From contig JAWKHX010000008.1 in NCBI GenBank assembly GCA_041394605.1, positions 62,001 to 126,000 of the forward strand: a stretch of DNA of 64,000 nucleotides, in the 5' to 3' direction. Numbering within the stretch: position 1 is the stretch's first letter; the number at the start of each line of letters is the position of its first letter. Both the position numbers and the translations under genes were made by a program. The notes under the pieces are model-generated. The model saw only the letters and a list, made by a program, of their open reading frames with translations. It made no database searches and was not told where the DNA came from. This stretch comes from UBA668 sp041394605 (GTDB taxonomy: Bacteria > Actinomycetota > Acidimicrobiia > Acidimicrobiales > Ilumatobacteraceae). This document shows positions 18,123 through 26,465 of the stretch, in pieces.

Positions 18123-19433
18123 TCAGTCCTGCACCAGGCGCTGGACCGCGACCACCCGGTAGAAGGGGATGGCACCGACGCGCACCACGTCGCCGGTGCG
18201 AGGCGCGTGGATGTATTCCGTGGCACTCACCGCGATGCCGACATGGTTGATCACGCCGGAGCCGGGGTACGACTCGAGGAACACCAGGTCGCCGGGGTGG
18301 ATGGCTTGGTTGCTCCAGTCCACCGCCGTGCCGTAGCGAACCTGGTAACCGCTGTAGTGCGGGAGGTTGATCCCGATCTTGGCGAACGCCGCCAGCGTGA
18401 GGCCCGAGCAGTCGTAGGTGTCCGGCCCGGCGGTATTGAACGCGTACGGCTTGCCCTGCTGCGCCATGGCGAAGTCCAGCACGGTGGCCACACGCGGGTT
18501 GACGGCGCCCGACGACCCGCTGGACGCACTGCTGGACGACGACGCCGGCAACACGCCACCGGCCGGGATGGCCAACTGCTGGCCGGGAAGAATCACGCTG
18601 GTGACCGAGAGATGGTTGACGTCGAGCAGGTCGCGGAGCGCCACCTTGGTCTTGCTGGCGATGCCGCTGAGCGAGTCACCGGAACGCACCACGTAGATCA
18701 GCCCGTTGCTGCTGGCGCCACCGGATGAGCCCGACGAGCCGCTCGAGCCTGCGGAACCCTGGCTTGCCGCTGGCAGCACGCCGCCCGGCGGCACCTGCAG
18801 CTGCATGCCCGGGTAGATGAGGCTGGTCGTGGTGAGCCGGTTGAGGGTCAGCAGGTCAGCAAGCTTCACCTTCAACTTGAGCGAGATGCCGCTGAGGTAG
18901 TCGCCCGCGACCACGGTGTAGACCAGCGGTTGAGCAGCGGTGGACACGGACCCCGACGCAGCCCCGCCGCTGGGGGCCGGGGGGGTGGCGCTGGGCAGCG
19001 AGCCACCGTCCGGCACCACCAGTCGCTGACCGGGGAGGATGACGCTCTGGATGCTCAACCCGTTGGCGTCCAGCAGGGCGCTGACCTTGACGCTCAGTTT
19101 CACGGCGATCCCGGTGAGGTAGTCACCGCGAACCACCGTGTAGTACTGGGTGGCGGGCGGCGTGGCAGGTGTCGCGGTGCTGCCCGGCACCACCAACTTC
19201 ATGCCCGGGTAGATCAGGCTGGTGGTGGTGAGGTCGTTCGCCGTCAGCAGGTCCTTCAGCGAGACGCCCAGCTTCGCCGCGATACCCATGAGGTAGTCGC
19301 CGCTGACCACGGTGTAGTACTGGCTGTTCGACGGAGCCGACGGGGCGGCCGACGCCGGCACCGCGGCAACCGCCGTGAGTCCGAGCGACAGTCCGGCGGC
19401 CACCAGGGCATGCGTGAACCTCAACCTCAACAT
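18123..19433 (-). CDS. Secreted LysM-NlpC/P60 peptidoglycan endopeptidase
   Basis: A 436-residue exported cell-wall hydrolase. A signal peptide (about residues 1-30, ending PASAAPSA) is followed by four LysM repeats (YTVVSGDYLMGIAAKLGV..., three further copies to about residue 280) joined by Ser/Pro/Thr linkers, then an NlpC/P60 domain. The catalytic Cys is in DTYDCSGLTLAAF near residue 340 and the catalytic His in INHVGIAV near 400. It cuts stem peptides such as D-Glu-Dpm. It leads an operon with the RDD and SHMT-like genes. The 207 bases upstream hold its promoter and that of the divergent 19641 gene; no riboswitch could be recognised there. Confidence 0.92.
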   Translation of the reverse strand: MLRLRFTHALVAAGLSLGLTAVAAVPASAAPSAPSNSQYYTVVSGDYLMGIAAKLGVSLKDLLTANDLTTTSLIYPGMKLVVPGSTATPATPPATQYYTVVRGDYLTGIAVKLSVKVSALLDANGLSIQSVILPGQRLVVPDGGSLPSATPPAPSGGAASGSVSTAAQPLVYTVVAGDYLSGISLKLKVKLADLLTLNRLTTTSLIYPGMQLQVPPGGVLPAASQGSAGSSGSSGSSGGASSNGLIYVVRSGDSLSGIASKTKVALRDLLDVNHLSVTSVILPGQQLAIPAGGVLPASSSSSASSGSSGAVNPRVATVLDFAMAQQGKPYAFNTAGPDTYDCSGLTLAAFAKIGINLPHYSGYQVRYGTAVDWSNQAIHPGDLVFLESYPGSGVINHVGIAVSATEYIHAPRTGDVVRVGAIPFYRVVAVQRLVQD

Positions 19434-19640
19434 GACTCATGTATCGGCCGCTGGCGTCGACCACTTTACGAATTCTTGAAACCCTCAATCTCTCCTGCAG
19501 CTTCATGCACGATGCTGCTGGAGCTGGGGTCGCCGGAGAGTGGCCGAATGGTGGTGGCTGGGCAGGACCAAGGGCGCTGGCGATACCGCCCCCGGTGGGT
19601 GCACGATCCTCGCAAGGCCCTGACCCGAGGAGGTGCCGTC

Positions 19641-20963
19641 ATGCGCAAGGTGGTCATCATGGGCGCCGGTGGGCGCGACTTCCACGACTTCAACGTCGTC
19701 TTCCGTGACGATCCGGACGTGACGGTGGTGGCGTTCACCGCCGCCCAGATCCCCGGCATCGACGACCGGCGCTACCCACCCGAGTTGGCGGGGCCGAGTT
19801 ACCCGAAGGGCATCCCCATCCGTCCCGAGGCGGAACTCACCGACATCATCCGCCGCGAGCATGTGGACGAGGTGGTGTTCGCCTACAGCGACCTGGCCTA
19901 CGAGCAGGTGATGGAGAAGAGTGCGATCGTCCAGGCGGCCGGCGCCGACTTCCGCCTGCTCGGCCCCGGGTCCACCATGCTGCGGTCCAGCAAGCCGGTG
20001 CTGGCCGTGGTGGCGGGGCGCACCGGTTGCGGCAAGAGCCAGACCACCCGGTGGATCGGCCGCCTGCTCACCCAGGCCGGGCTCAAGGTGGTGCTGGTGC
20101 GCCATCCCATGCCCTACGGCGATCTGGTGCGCATGCGCGTGCAGCGCTTCGCCACGATGGCGGACATCGACGCCTACGACCCCACGATCGAGGAGCGCGA
20201 GGAGTATGAGATCCCGGTGCGTGAGGGGTTGGTGATGTACGCCGGCGTGGACTACGAGGCCATCCTCCGCCAGGCCGAAGCCGAGGCCGACGTGGTGTTG
20301 TGGGACGGCGGCAACAACGACTTCGCCTTCTTCCGGCCCGATGTCACCGTGACGGTGCTGGACCCGTTGCGGCCGGGCCACGAGCTGAGCTTCCACCCCG
20401 GCGAGGTGAACCTGCGGATGGCCGACATCGTGGTGGTCAACAAGGTGGATTCCGCCGCCCCGGCCGCGGTGGCCGACGTGGTGGCCAATGTGCACCGGGT
20501 CAACCACTCGGCGATGGTGGTGCGCACGGCGTCGCCGGTCACTCTGGCGGGCGACGGCTCGCTGGCCGGACGGCGGGTGCTGGTGGTGGAGGACGGCCCC
20601 ACGATCACGCATGGCGGCATGCCGTTCGGTGCGGGCACGGTGGCCGCTCATCACGCAGGTGTGCAGGACTTCGTGGATCCCCGCCCGCACGCCGTGGGCA
20701 GCATCGCCGCCACCTACACCAAGTACCCCCACATCGGGCCCGTGCTGCCGGCAATGGGCTACGGCGCCGCCCAGGTGGCCGACCTCGAGGCCACCATCCG
20801 CGCCAGCGGGTGCGAGGTGGTGGTGAACGGCAGCCCGTTCGCGCTCGGCCGGCTGTTCGACCCCGGCGTGCCGATCCGCGACGTCACCTACCAGCTGGCA
20901 GAGGTGGGCGAGCCCTCACTCACCAGCGCCCTGGCACCCTGGATCGAGCAGTGGCGCAGATGA
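19641..20963 (+). CDS. Cyclic 2,3-diphosphoglycerate synthetase-like P-loop NTPase
   Basis: A 440-residue protein resembling archaeal cyclic 2,3-DPG synthetase. The N-terminal Rossmann-like part starts VVIMGAGGRDFHDFN; a P-loop GRTGCGKSQTTR lies at about residues 128-139; GTPase-like features follow (WDGGNNDF, VVVNKVD). The known archaeal enzyme makes an intramolecular phosphoanhydride. ATG at 19641 has a strong GAGGAGG site 7 nt upstream. Its stop overlaps the carbamate kinase start (ATGA), implying stoichiometric, coupled expression. What reaction it performs in a mesophilic actinobacterium is unknown; a role around carbamoyl or acyl phosphates is inference. Confidence 0.85.
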   Translation: MRKVVIMGAGGRDFHDFNVVFRDDPDVTVVAFTAAQIPGIDDRRYPPELAGPSYPKGIPIRPEAELTDIIRREHVDEVVFAYSDLAYEQVMEKSAIVQAAGADFRLLGPGSTMLRSSKPVLAVVAGRTGCGKSQTTRWIGRLLTQAGLKVVLVRHPMPYGDLVRMRVQRFATMADIDAYDPTIEEREEYEIPVREGLVMYAGVDYEAILRQAEAEADVVLWDGGNNDFAFFRPDVTVTVLDPLRPGHELSFHPGEVNLRMADIVVVNKVDSAAPAAVADVVANVHRVNHSAMVVRTASPVTLAGDGSLAGRRVLVVEDGPTITHGGMPFGAGTVAAHHAGVQDFVDPRPHAVGSIAATYTKYPHIGPVLPAMGYGAAQVADLEATIRASGCEVVVNGSPFALGRLFDPGVPIRDVTYQLAEVGEPSLTSALAPWIEQWRR

Positions 20964-21883
20964 CCCCAGCGGACCGCCCGCTGGTGGTTGCGGCCATCGG
21001 CGGCAATGCGCTGCTGCACCGCGGCCAGCCCCCGGAGATCGACATCCAGCGGGCCAACGTGCGCGACGCGGCCGCCGTGCTGGCCACCCTTGCCGAGGGT
21101 CATCGGCTGGTCATCACCCACGGCAACGGCCCGCAGGTCGGCCTGCTGGCCCGCCAGAGCGAGGCGCTGGCCGGCATCGCGCCGGTGCCGTTCGACGTGC
21201 TCGCTGCGGAGAGCGAGGGCCTGATCGGCTATCTCCTGGTGGAGGAGTTGTCCCGCCACCTCGGGGCGGACCGCGTCTCGGTCGTGCTCACGAGGGTGGT
21301 CGTGGACGGCGCCGACCCCGCGTTCACCCATCCCACCAAGCCGATCGGCGCGGTGATGGACCGGACGGAGGCCGAGCGCCTGGCAGCGCAGCACGGCTGG
21401 ACGATCGCCGCTGACGGCGAGCACTGGCGCAGGGTGGTGGCCTCACCGGAGCCGTTGGAGATCGTGGAGCACGATGCCATCGACCTGCTGGAGCGGGCTG
21501 GGCAGGTGGTGATCTGCGCCGGCGGCGGGGGCATTCCCGTTCGCCGTGGCGACGACGGCGTGCTGGCGGGGGTGGAGGCCGTGATCGACAAGGACCTCAC
21601 GAGTGCACTCGTCGCCGAACGCCTGACGGCGCGTGACCTGCTGATCCTCACCGACGTCGACGCCGTGCACGAGGCATGGGGCACCGCCCAGGCCCGGCCG
21701 ATCCGCCACGCCACGCCGGGGCAGTTGCGCTCCCAGCCGTGGCCATCGGGCTCGATGGGGCCGAAGGTCGAGGCCGCCTGCCGGTTCGTGGAGCGCACCG
21801 GGGGAGTCGCCCGGATCGGTGCGCTCGGCGACGCTGCGGCGGTGCTCCGCGGCGACGCCGGCACCGTCGTCAGCAGCCGCTGA
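20960..21883 (+). CDS. arcC: Carbamate kinase
   Basis: A 307-residue amino-acid-kinase-fold enzyme interconverting carbamoyl phosphate plus ADP and carbamate plus ATP. Signatures are AAIGGNALLHRG, HGNGPQVGLLARQSEA, FDVLAAESEGLIGYLL, ICAGGGGIPV, VIDKDLTSALVAERL and GSMGPKVEAACRFVE. It is coupled by a 4-base ATGA overlap to the cPGS-like gene. No arginine deiminase, ornithine transcarbamylase or other carbamoyl donor gene is in the window, so the usual arginine-fermentation context is absent. Its 3' end overlaps the convergent M23 gene by 14 bases. Confidence 0.92.
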   Translation: MTPADRPLVVAAIGGNALLHRGQPPEIDIQRANVRDAAAVLATLAEGHRLVITHGNGPQVGLLARQSEALAGIAPVPFDVLAAESEGLIGYLLVEELSRHLGADRVSVVLTRVVVDGADPAFTHPTKPIGAVMDRTEAERLAAQHGWTIAADGEHWRRVVASPEPLEIVEHDAIDLLERAGQVVICAGGGGIPVRRGDDGVLAGVEAVIDKDLTSALVAERLTARDLLILTDVDAVHEAWGTAQARPIRHATPGQLRSQPWPSGSMGPKVEAACRFVERTGGVARIGALGDAAAVLRGDAGTVVSSR

Positions 21884-23183
21884 CCGGCTTCACGATCGGG
21901 TACGGGTTCACCGCGTTGCCGCCGTGCGGGTGCACCTCGAAGTGCAGGTGCGGCACCCCGGCGTTGCCCGTAGAACCGACGTAGCCGATGGTCGCGCCCG
22001 CATTGACCCTCGTTCCCTTGGCAACGCCGCTGGCGAAGGCGCTGAGGTGCGCGTAGAAGAAGTAGGTGCCGTCCGGTGCCGTCAGCCAGATGGCGTTGCC
22101 GGCCAACGAACCCTTGTAATCGGTCTGGATCTTGGTGATCGTGCCACCCTGTACGGCGTAGATCGGGGTGCCGGTGGGGGCAAGGATGTCCACGCCCTGG
22201 TGGGTGCGGCCGCCGGACCGGGGAGCACCCCACGTGTCCCAGAAGGTGCATCGCTGTGGCATCGGGAAGTTCGCCAGTGTCACGCTGCCGTCCGCGTTCG
22301 TGCCGCTGGGGCCACCCGGGGTACCGGTCGACCCGTTGCGCGCCGCGGTCGCAGCCGCCGTCAGCGCGGTGGCGGTGGCCTGGTCGTAGACGCCGGTCGC
22401 GGGAAGCCCCGCGCGCTGCTGGAACGTCGCCAGCGCGGTGGCGGTCGCCGGGCCGTAGATGCCATCGGCGCCACCCTTGGGCCGTAGACCGACGGCGATC
22501 AGCTCCTGCTGGAAGGCCTTCACCGCATCACCGCGGCTGCCCTGTTGCGGCAGCGCCGGCGTCGCCGGTGTGCCGGGGGAGGGCGCCGGCGACGGGGCAG
22601 CTGGCGTTCCGCCGCCCACGCCGGCGGCCGCGTTGGCCAGGACCTCGGCCGTGGCCGCGTCCAACTGCCCGGTGGCGGTCAGCCCTTTCATCACCTGGAA
22701 CTGGCGCACGGCAGCCTCCGTGCCCGAGCCGAACCAGCCGTCGGCGCCGCCACGAACGCTCACTCCGACGTCGAGCAGCTGCTGCTGCATCGTGGTGACG
22801 GCGGTGCTGTGCGCGCCACGGGCCAGGATCGGCGTGGCCGGCACCACCCCCAGCGCCACGGCGGTGGCCGTGTTGACCACACCGCTCGCCGTCAGCCCCT
22901 TGCGGGTCTGGAACTCGGTGACTGCCGCCTGGGTGGCGGGGCCGAAGATGCCGTCGGCGCCGCCGCGGACCGTGATGCCGGCATTCAGCAGCGCCTGCTG
23001 CACGGCAGCGACGGTTGCATTGTGGTCGCCGCGCTGCACCACCACATCGCCGGTGGCGGCGTAGGCGATGGTGCCGCCGCCGCTCACCACGGCACCGGCA
23101 CCCGGCCCCACCACCATCAGCAGCGCGAGAGTGACGGCGGCTGCGCTGACACGGCGCCTGGGGCGCCAACCATGAGGGAGCAT
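21870..23183 (-). CDS. Secreted peptidase M23 with three peptidoglycan-binding repeats
   Basis: A 437-residue exported protein. After a signal sequence (about residues 1-45) come three PG_binding_1 repeats (RGDHNATVAAVQQALLNAGITVRGGADGIFGPAT..., further copies near 120 and 215) separated by Pro/Ala linkers. The C-terminal M23 lysostaphin-like domain has zinc ligands in HQGVDILAPTG near residue 328 and HLHFEVHPHG near 412. It probably cuts peptidoglycan cross-links. ATG at 23183 is preceded by AGGAGAGG. Two perfect GTTACGGAATG copies 70-90 nt upstream suggest dedicated regulation. Confidence 0.9.
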   Translation of the reverse strand: MLPHGWRPRRRVSAAAVTLALLMVVGPGAGAVVSGGGTIAYAATGDVVVQRGDHNATVAAVQQALLNAGITVRGGADGIFGPATQAAVTEFQTRKGLTASGVVNTATAVALGVVPATPILARGAHSTAVTTMQQQLLDVGVSVRGGADGWFGSGTEAAVRQFQVMKGLTATGQLDAATAEVLANAAAGVGGGTPAAPSPAPSPGTPATPALPQQGSRGDAVKAFQQELIAVGLRPKGGADGIYGPATATALATFQQRAGLPATGVYDQATATALTAAATAARNGSTGTPGGPSGTNADGSVTLANFPMPQRCTFWDTWGAPRSGGRTHQGVDILAPTGTPIYAVQGGTITKIQTDYKGSLAGNAIWLTAPDGTYFFYAHLSAFASGVAKGTRVNAGATIGYVGSTGNAGVPHLHFEVHPHGGNAVNPYPIVKPVSGC

Positions 23184-23252
23184 CTGCCTCTCCTGCAAGT
23201 TCGGGCGCCCGTTCGGACCGAGAATAATGACGAACTGCGCGCGAAAGCGAGT

Positions 23253-23274
23253 CATTCCGTAACCATTCCGTAAC
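23253..23274 (-). promoter_or_regulatory. Tandem 11-nt direct repeat upstream of the M23 gene
   Basis: GTTACGGAATG occurs twice head-to-tail on the minus strand, 70 nt before the start. The GTTAC hexamer repeated with an 11-nt helical period recalls MtrA-type response-regulator boxes, which control cell-wall peptidases in actinobacteria. Regulator identity is inference. Confidence 0.55.
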
Positions 23275-23363
23275 GAGATGCGGTCAGCGGTGGGGATAAC
23301 CCCCGGAACAGGACGCCAGGCCGCCGGATGGTGCGCAGCCGCTCATCGGCGCACGCTGCCCAC

Positions 23364-23528
23364 ATGACACCGATCGAACTCGCTCGCGACGGGCTCGTGC
23401 CCTTGCTGGTCATCCTCGCGGCACTCGCGTGGTCCCACGCCGGAGCGCCGACCGACGCCGGAGCCGGCGCTGGCATGATGGACGCCGTGCCGGACTCGGG
23501 GATCGCAGCAGACGGGGGTGGGCAATGA
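23364..23528 (+). CDS. Possible small membrane protein upstream of the histidine kinase
   Basis: A 54-residue frame with one hydrophobic helix (LVPLLVILAALAW, residues 11-23) and a Gly/Ala/Asp tail. Its stop overlaps the kinase start (ATGA), and CACGCT lies 6 nt before its ATG. Both facts favour a real coupled gene, but no homologue is recognised and chance cannot be excluded. Confidence 0.35.
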   Translation: MTPIELARDGLVPLLVILAALAWSHAGAPTDAGAGAGMMDAVPDSGIAADGGGQ

Positions 23529-24801
23529 TCCGCCGCTGGTACGCGCCCTACGGGCATCGGGCCGTCTGGAGCCAGAGCCTGTACCTGCTCACCGACCTGG
23601 CCGTCGGTATCGGCCTGTTCACCGCCTTCGTCACCCTCCTGTCCACCGGGCTCGGCCTGGCCATCACCGTGGTGGGCATCCCGCTGCTGGCCGTCACCGT
23701 CTGGGGTGGGCGCCTGGTCGGCCAATTCGAAGCAGCCCGCATGCGTGCGCTGCTGGGCCGCGACCTGCCCGCCTGGCCGGCCGTGCAGTGGGGGACCGGC
23801 TGGTGGGTACGCACCCGCAAGCGCTCGCCGACGGCCCGGGGTGGCGGGGCGTCGCCTACTCGATGTTGATGCTGCCGTGGGGCATCCTCACGTTCACGTT
23901 GACGGTCACGCTCTGGTCACTGGCTGCCGGCCTGGTGTCGTCACCCCTGTGGCGCCTGTGGTCCGATGCACCACCGCCGTTCGTCCTCAACGGCCACAAG
24001 GTGTCGCTGGACCAGGGCACCTTGATGGCGCTCAGCGTGGTCGCGTGCGTGCTCGGGTTGTTGCTGCTGGCCGCCCTGCCGCGACTGATCGCCGGCCTGG
24101 CGGCCCTCGACGTCCGCCTGGCGAGCGCCCTGCTGGCGCCAGACCCCACCCTCGAGCTGCAGCAGAGGGTCAGCGTGCTCACCGAGAGCCGCGACGCCTC
24201 GGTGGCCTCGGCCGCGGGTGAGCTACGCCGGATCGAGCGCGATCTGCACGATGGCGCCCAGCAGCGCCTGGTCAGCTTGGCGATGAACCTCGGCATGGCC
24301 AAGGAACGCATGGCCGACGTGGAGGACCCGAAGGCCCGCGAGTTGGTGGCCAGCGCCCACGAGGAGGCCAAGCAGGCCATCGCCGAGCTGCGCGACCTGG
24401 TGCGCGGCATCCACCCGGCCGTACTCACCGACCGGGGTCTGGACGCCGCGGTCTCCGCCCTGGTGGCCCGTTGCCCGGTGCCGGTGGAGCTCACGAGCGA
24501 TCTCGGTGGTCGGCGCCTGCCGCCGGCGTGCGAGGCAACCGCCTACTTCGTGGTCGCCGAGGCGCTCACCAACGTCGCCAAGCACAGCCAGGCACGGCGG
24601 GCCAGGGTTCGCCTGGCCCAGGAGGACGGCGTGCTGGTGGTGGAGATCGCCGACGACGGCGTAGGCGGTGCCGCCGAAGGGCCTTCCGGCGGGCTGCACG
24701 GCCTGCACGACCGGGTCCTCGGGGTGGAGGGTCGCCTGCGCATCGCCAGCCCCGACGGTGGGCCGACGACACTGATCGTGGAGTTGCCATGCGCATCGTG
24801 A
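23525..24801 (+). CDS. Sensor histidine kinase, NarL/DesK type (one frameshift)
   Basis: A roughly 425-residue two-component kinase. The N-terminal sensor part has two hydrophobic helices (LTDLAVGIGLFTAFVTLL and following), then a further membrane region (LMLPWGILTFTLTVTLWSL and MALSVVACVLGLLLLAALP). The phospho-acceptor motif is ERDLHDGAQQRLV, and the HATPase part has EALTNVAKHSQA and DDGVGG. At the G5 run 23790-23794 the frame breaks by -1; one extra G would join the halves as WGDRLVGTHPQALADGPGWRGVAY. This looks like a homopolymer error. ATG 23525 gives the sensor start. It overlaps the response-regulator gene by 13 bases. Confidence 0.88.
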
Positions 24802-25436
24802 TCGCCGAGGACTCCGTGCTGCTGCGCGAGGGGATCTCGCGCCTGCTGGGGGAGTACGGGCACGAGGTGGTGGCCGGGCTCGGCGACGCCACCCGCCTGC
24901 TCGCTGCCGTCACCGAGGCCGCGCCCGACCTGGTGATCGTGGATGTACGCATGCCGCCCACCCACACCGACGAGGGGCTGCGAGCCGCGGTGGAGTTGCG
25001 CGCCCGCCGACCGGGTACCCCTGTGCTGGTGCTGTCGCAGTACGTGGAGGAGCGCTATGCCACCGAACTGCTGGAGATGGGCACCGTTGGCGTCGGGTAC
25101 CTGCTGAAGGAGCGGGTGGCCGACGTGCGCGAGTTCGTGGACGCTGCGCAGCGGGTGGCCGACGGCGGCACGGCACTGGACCCGGAGGTAGTCAGCCAGT
25201 TGCTGGTCCGCAGCCGCCGCCGCGGGCCGCTCGAGTCGCTCACACCACGGGAGCGTGAGGTCCTCGCCCTGATGGCGGAGGGCCTGTCCAACGTGGCCAT
25301 TGCCGAGCGCCTGGTGGTCAGTGGCGGGGCGGTGGAGAAGCACATCTCCAACATCTTCGGCAAGCTGGCCTTGGCGCCCAGTGAGGCCGAGCACCGCCGA
25401 GTGCTGGCCGTGCTGCGGTACCTCGGCTCGGGCTGA
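24789..25436 (+). CDS. LuxR/NarL-family response regulator
   Basis: A 215-residue regulator paired with the kinase before it. The receiver domain (1-125) has acidic residues in VIAEDSVLLREG, phospho-acceptor Asp in LVIVDVRMPP and Lys in GYLLKERV. The C-terminal LuxR helix-turn-helix reads LTPREREVLALMAEGLSNVAIAERLVVSGGAVEKHISNIFGKL. The ATG overlaps the kinase end, so they are co-translated. No target is evident in the window; many members control envelope or stress genes. Confidence 0.92.
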   Translation: MRIVIAEDSVLLREGISRLLGEYGHEVVAGLGDATRLLAAVTEAAPDLVIVDVRMPPTHTDEGLRAAVELRARRPGTPVLVLSQYVEERYATELLEMGTVGVGYLLKERVADVREFVDAAQRVADGGTALDPEVVSQLLVRSRRRGPLESLTPREREVLALMAEGLSNVAIAERLVVSGGAVEKHISNIFGKLALAPSEAEHRRVLAVLRYLGSG

Positions 25437-25456
25437 GCCGCGGGGAGCCTCGCGAG

Positions 25457-25462
25457 TAGGTT
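25457..25462 (+). promoter_or_regulatory. Leaderless -10 box of the dehydratase pair
   Basis: TAGGTT lies 7 nt before the GTG at 25470 and favours it over the TTG at 25461. Confidence 0.5.
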
Positions 25463-25469
25463 GCCCCCC

Positions 25470-25913
25470 GTGGGGGTGTCGCTGGCCGATCTGCAGCAGA
25501 TGGTGGGCCGGCCGTTCGCGTCCGGTGCCGCCGAGTGGGCGCACTGGGAGAACTGGCTGCTCGCGGACTGCACGGGCGCTGATCCGCTTCCGCCGGGGGA
25601 GCCGCTCGCTCACCCGGTGGCCATCTTCCCGCTGGCCTTGCGCGCCGCCGGCGTCACCATCGCCGACCTGTTCCAGCGCTTCGGCGTGGGCGGGGGTGGC
25701 TCGGTGCGCCTGGCCGGGTACTCGTGGGAGTATCACCGCCCGCTGCTGGTCGGCCATGCCTACCGGGGCAGCGCCGTGGTGCGCCGGGCCGAGCCGCGGG
25801 GCGACATCGTGGAGGTGGAGTTCGCCCTCGTGCTGACCGACGACGATGCCGCGGGCGACGGCCCCACGGCGACGATGGCAGCCATCTGGGAGCTGAGCGG
25901 GGTGTCGGGATGA
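25470..25913 (+). CDS. MaoC-type (FAS1-DH-like) dehydratase, first subunit
   Basis: A 147-residue hot-dog-fold protein resembling the N-terminal, non-catalytic half of MaoC-like hydratases. VGRPFASGAAEWAHWENWLLADCTGADPL is followed by HPVAIFPLALRAAG and GYSWEYHRPLLVGHAYRGSAVVRRAEPRG. No D-x4-H catalytic pair is seen. It overlaps the next gene (ATGA), which has that pair, so the two likely form a heterodimer like HadAB. Substrate, probably an enoyl- or hydroxyacyl-CoA, is not determined. Confidence 0.75.
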   Translation: MGVSLADLQQMVGRPFASGAAEWAHWENWLLADCTGADPLPPGEPLAHPVAIFPLALRAAGVTIADLFQRFGVGGGGSVRLAGYSWEYHRPLLVGHAYRGSAVVRRAEPRGDIVEVEFALVLTDDDAAGDGPTATMAAIWELSGVSG

Positions 25914-26296
25914 CCAGCCGGGACATCCCTCCGTGGACGGTGGCAGCCGTGGATGCGCAACGGATGAAGACGATGGCCGCCTTGCTGCGCGACCCGTACC
26001 CGGTGCACTGGGACCGGGCCGGCAACGAACGCCTCGGCTACGGGGCGCGGGTGGTGAACCAGGGGCCCCTGAACGTCGGTTACATCGTCAACATGCTGGA
26101 GGCCTGGGCGGGGAGGGGTGCGGTGCAGTCGCTGGCGGTGCGGTTCCATGCCCGTGTCTTCGACGGCGACACCGTCACGGCCCGCGGCGCGGTCACCCGC
26201 ACCGAAGGCGCCGTCGTGCACTGCGATGTGTGGCTGGAGCGCGGCGGGGAGCAGGTTCTGAGCGGGGTGGCAGTCGTCCGGGCCGTTCTGTCATAA
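25910..26296 (+). CDS. MaoC-type dehydratase, catalytic subunit
   Basis: A 128-residue hot-dog-fold protein. DPYPVHWDRAGNERLGYGARVVNQGPLNVGYIVNML carries the Asp and His that serve as catalytic pair in R-specific enoyl-CoA hydratases, followed by QSLAVRFHARVFDGDTVTARGAV typical of MaoC domains. It starts inside the stop of the first subunit gene. Expected activity is reversible hydration of a trans-2-enoyl thioester. Immediately downstream lie two copies of the 47-nt palindromic repeat. Confidence 0.78.
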   Translation: MTSRDIPPWTVAAVDAQRMKTMAALLRDPYPVHWDRAGNERLGYGARVVNQGPLNVGYIVNMLEAWAGRGAVQSLAVRFHARVFDGDTVTARGAVTRTEGAVVHCDVWLERGGEQVLSGVAVVRAVLS

Positions 26297-26357
26297 CGAG
26301 GATTATGGGCGTTGTCTCGACACGCCTGCGACAGAGCCAACCGTCCCGCCATCCATC

Positions 26358-26404
26358 CAAGTTGGCGGTGAGATGCGGTCCTACCGCACCTGAACGCCAA
26401 CTTG
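26358..26404 (+). repeat. 47-nt imperfect palindromic repeat, copy 2
   Basis: Identical over 47 nt to the reverse complement of 12204-12250. It starts CAAGTTGGCGG and ends CGCCAACTTG, 61 nt after the dehydratase stop, between convergent genes and 14 nt from copy 3. Confidence 0.85.
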
Positions 26405-26418
26405 CAGACCGCTCCTTC

Positions 26419-26465
26419 CAAGTTGGCGGTGAGATGCAGTCCTACCGCACCTGAACGCCAACTCC
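26419..26465 (+). repeat. 47-nt imperfect palindromic repeat, copy 3
   Basis: Direct repeat of copy 2, differing at 26438 (A for G) and in the last bases (CTCC for CTTG). Its right half supplies the stop codon and last codons of the minus-strand gene ending at 26442, so the element has entered or created that gene's end. Confidence 0.85.

Noticed and set aside
19536..19630. tRNA-Ser look-alike (GGAGAGTGGCCGAATGG)
   Set aside because: The first 17 bases resemble a tRNA-Ser 5' end, but there is no matching acceptor 3' strand and no T-loop GTTCGA sequence.
19434..19640. c-di-AMP (ydaO-type) riboswitch before the LysM-NlpC/P60 gene
   Set aside because: Such switches often precede these hydrolases in actinobacteria, but none of the conserved core segments could be found on the minus strand.
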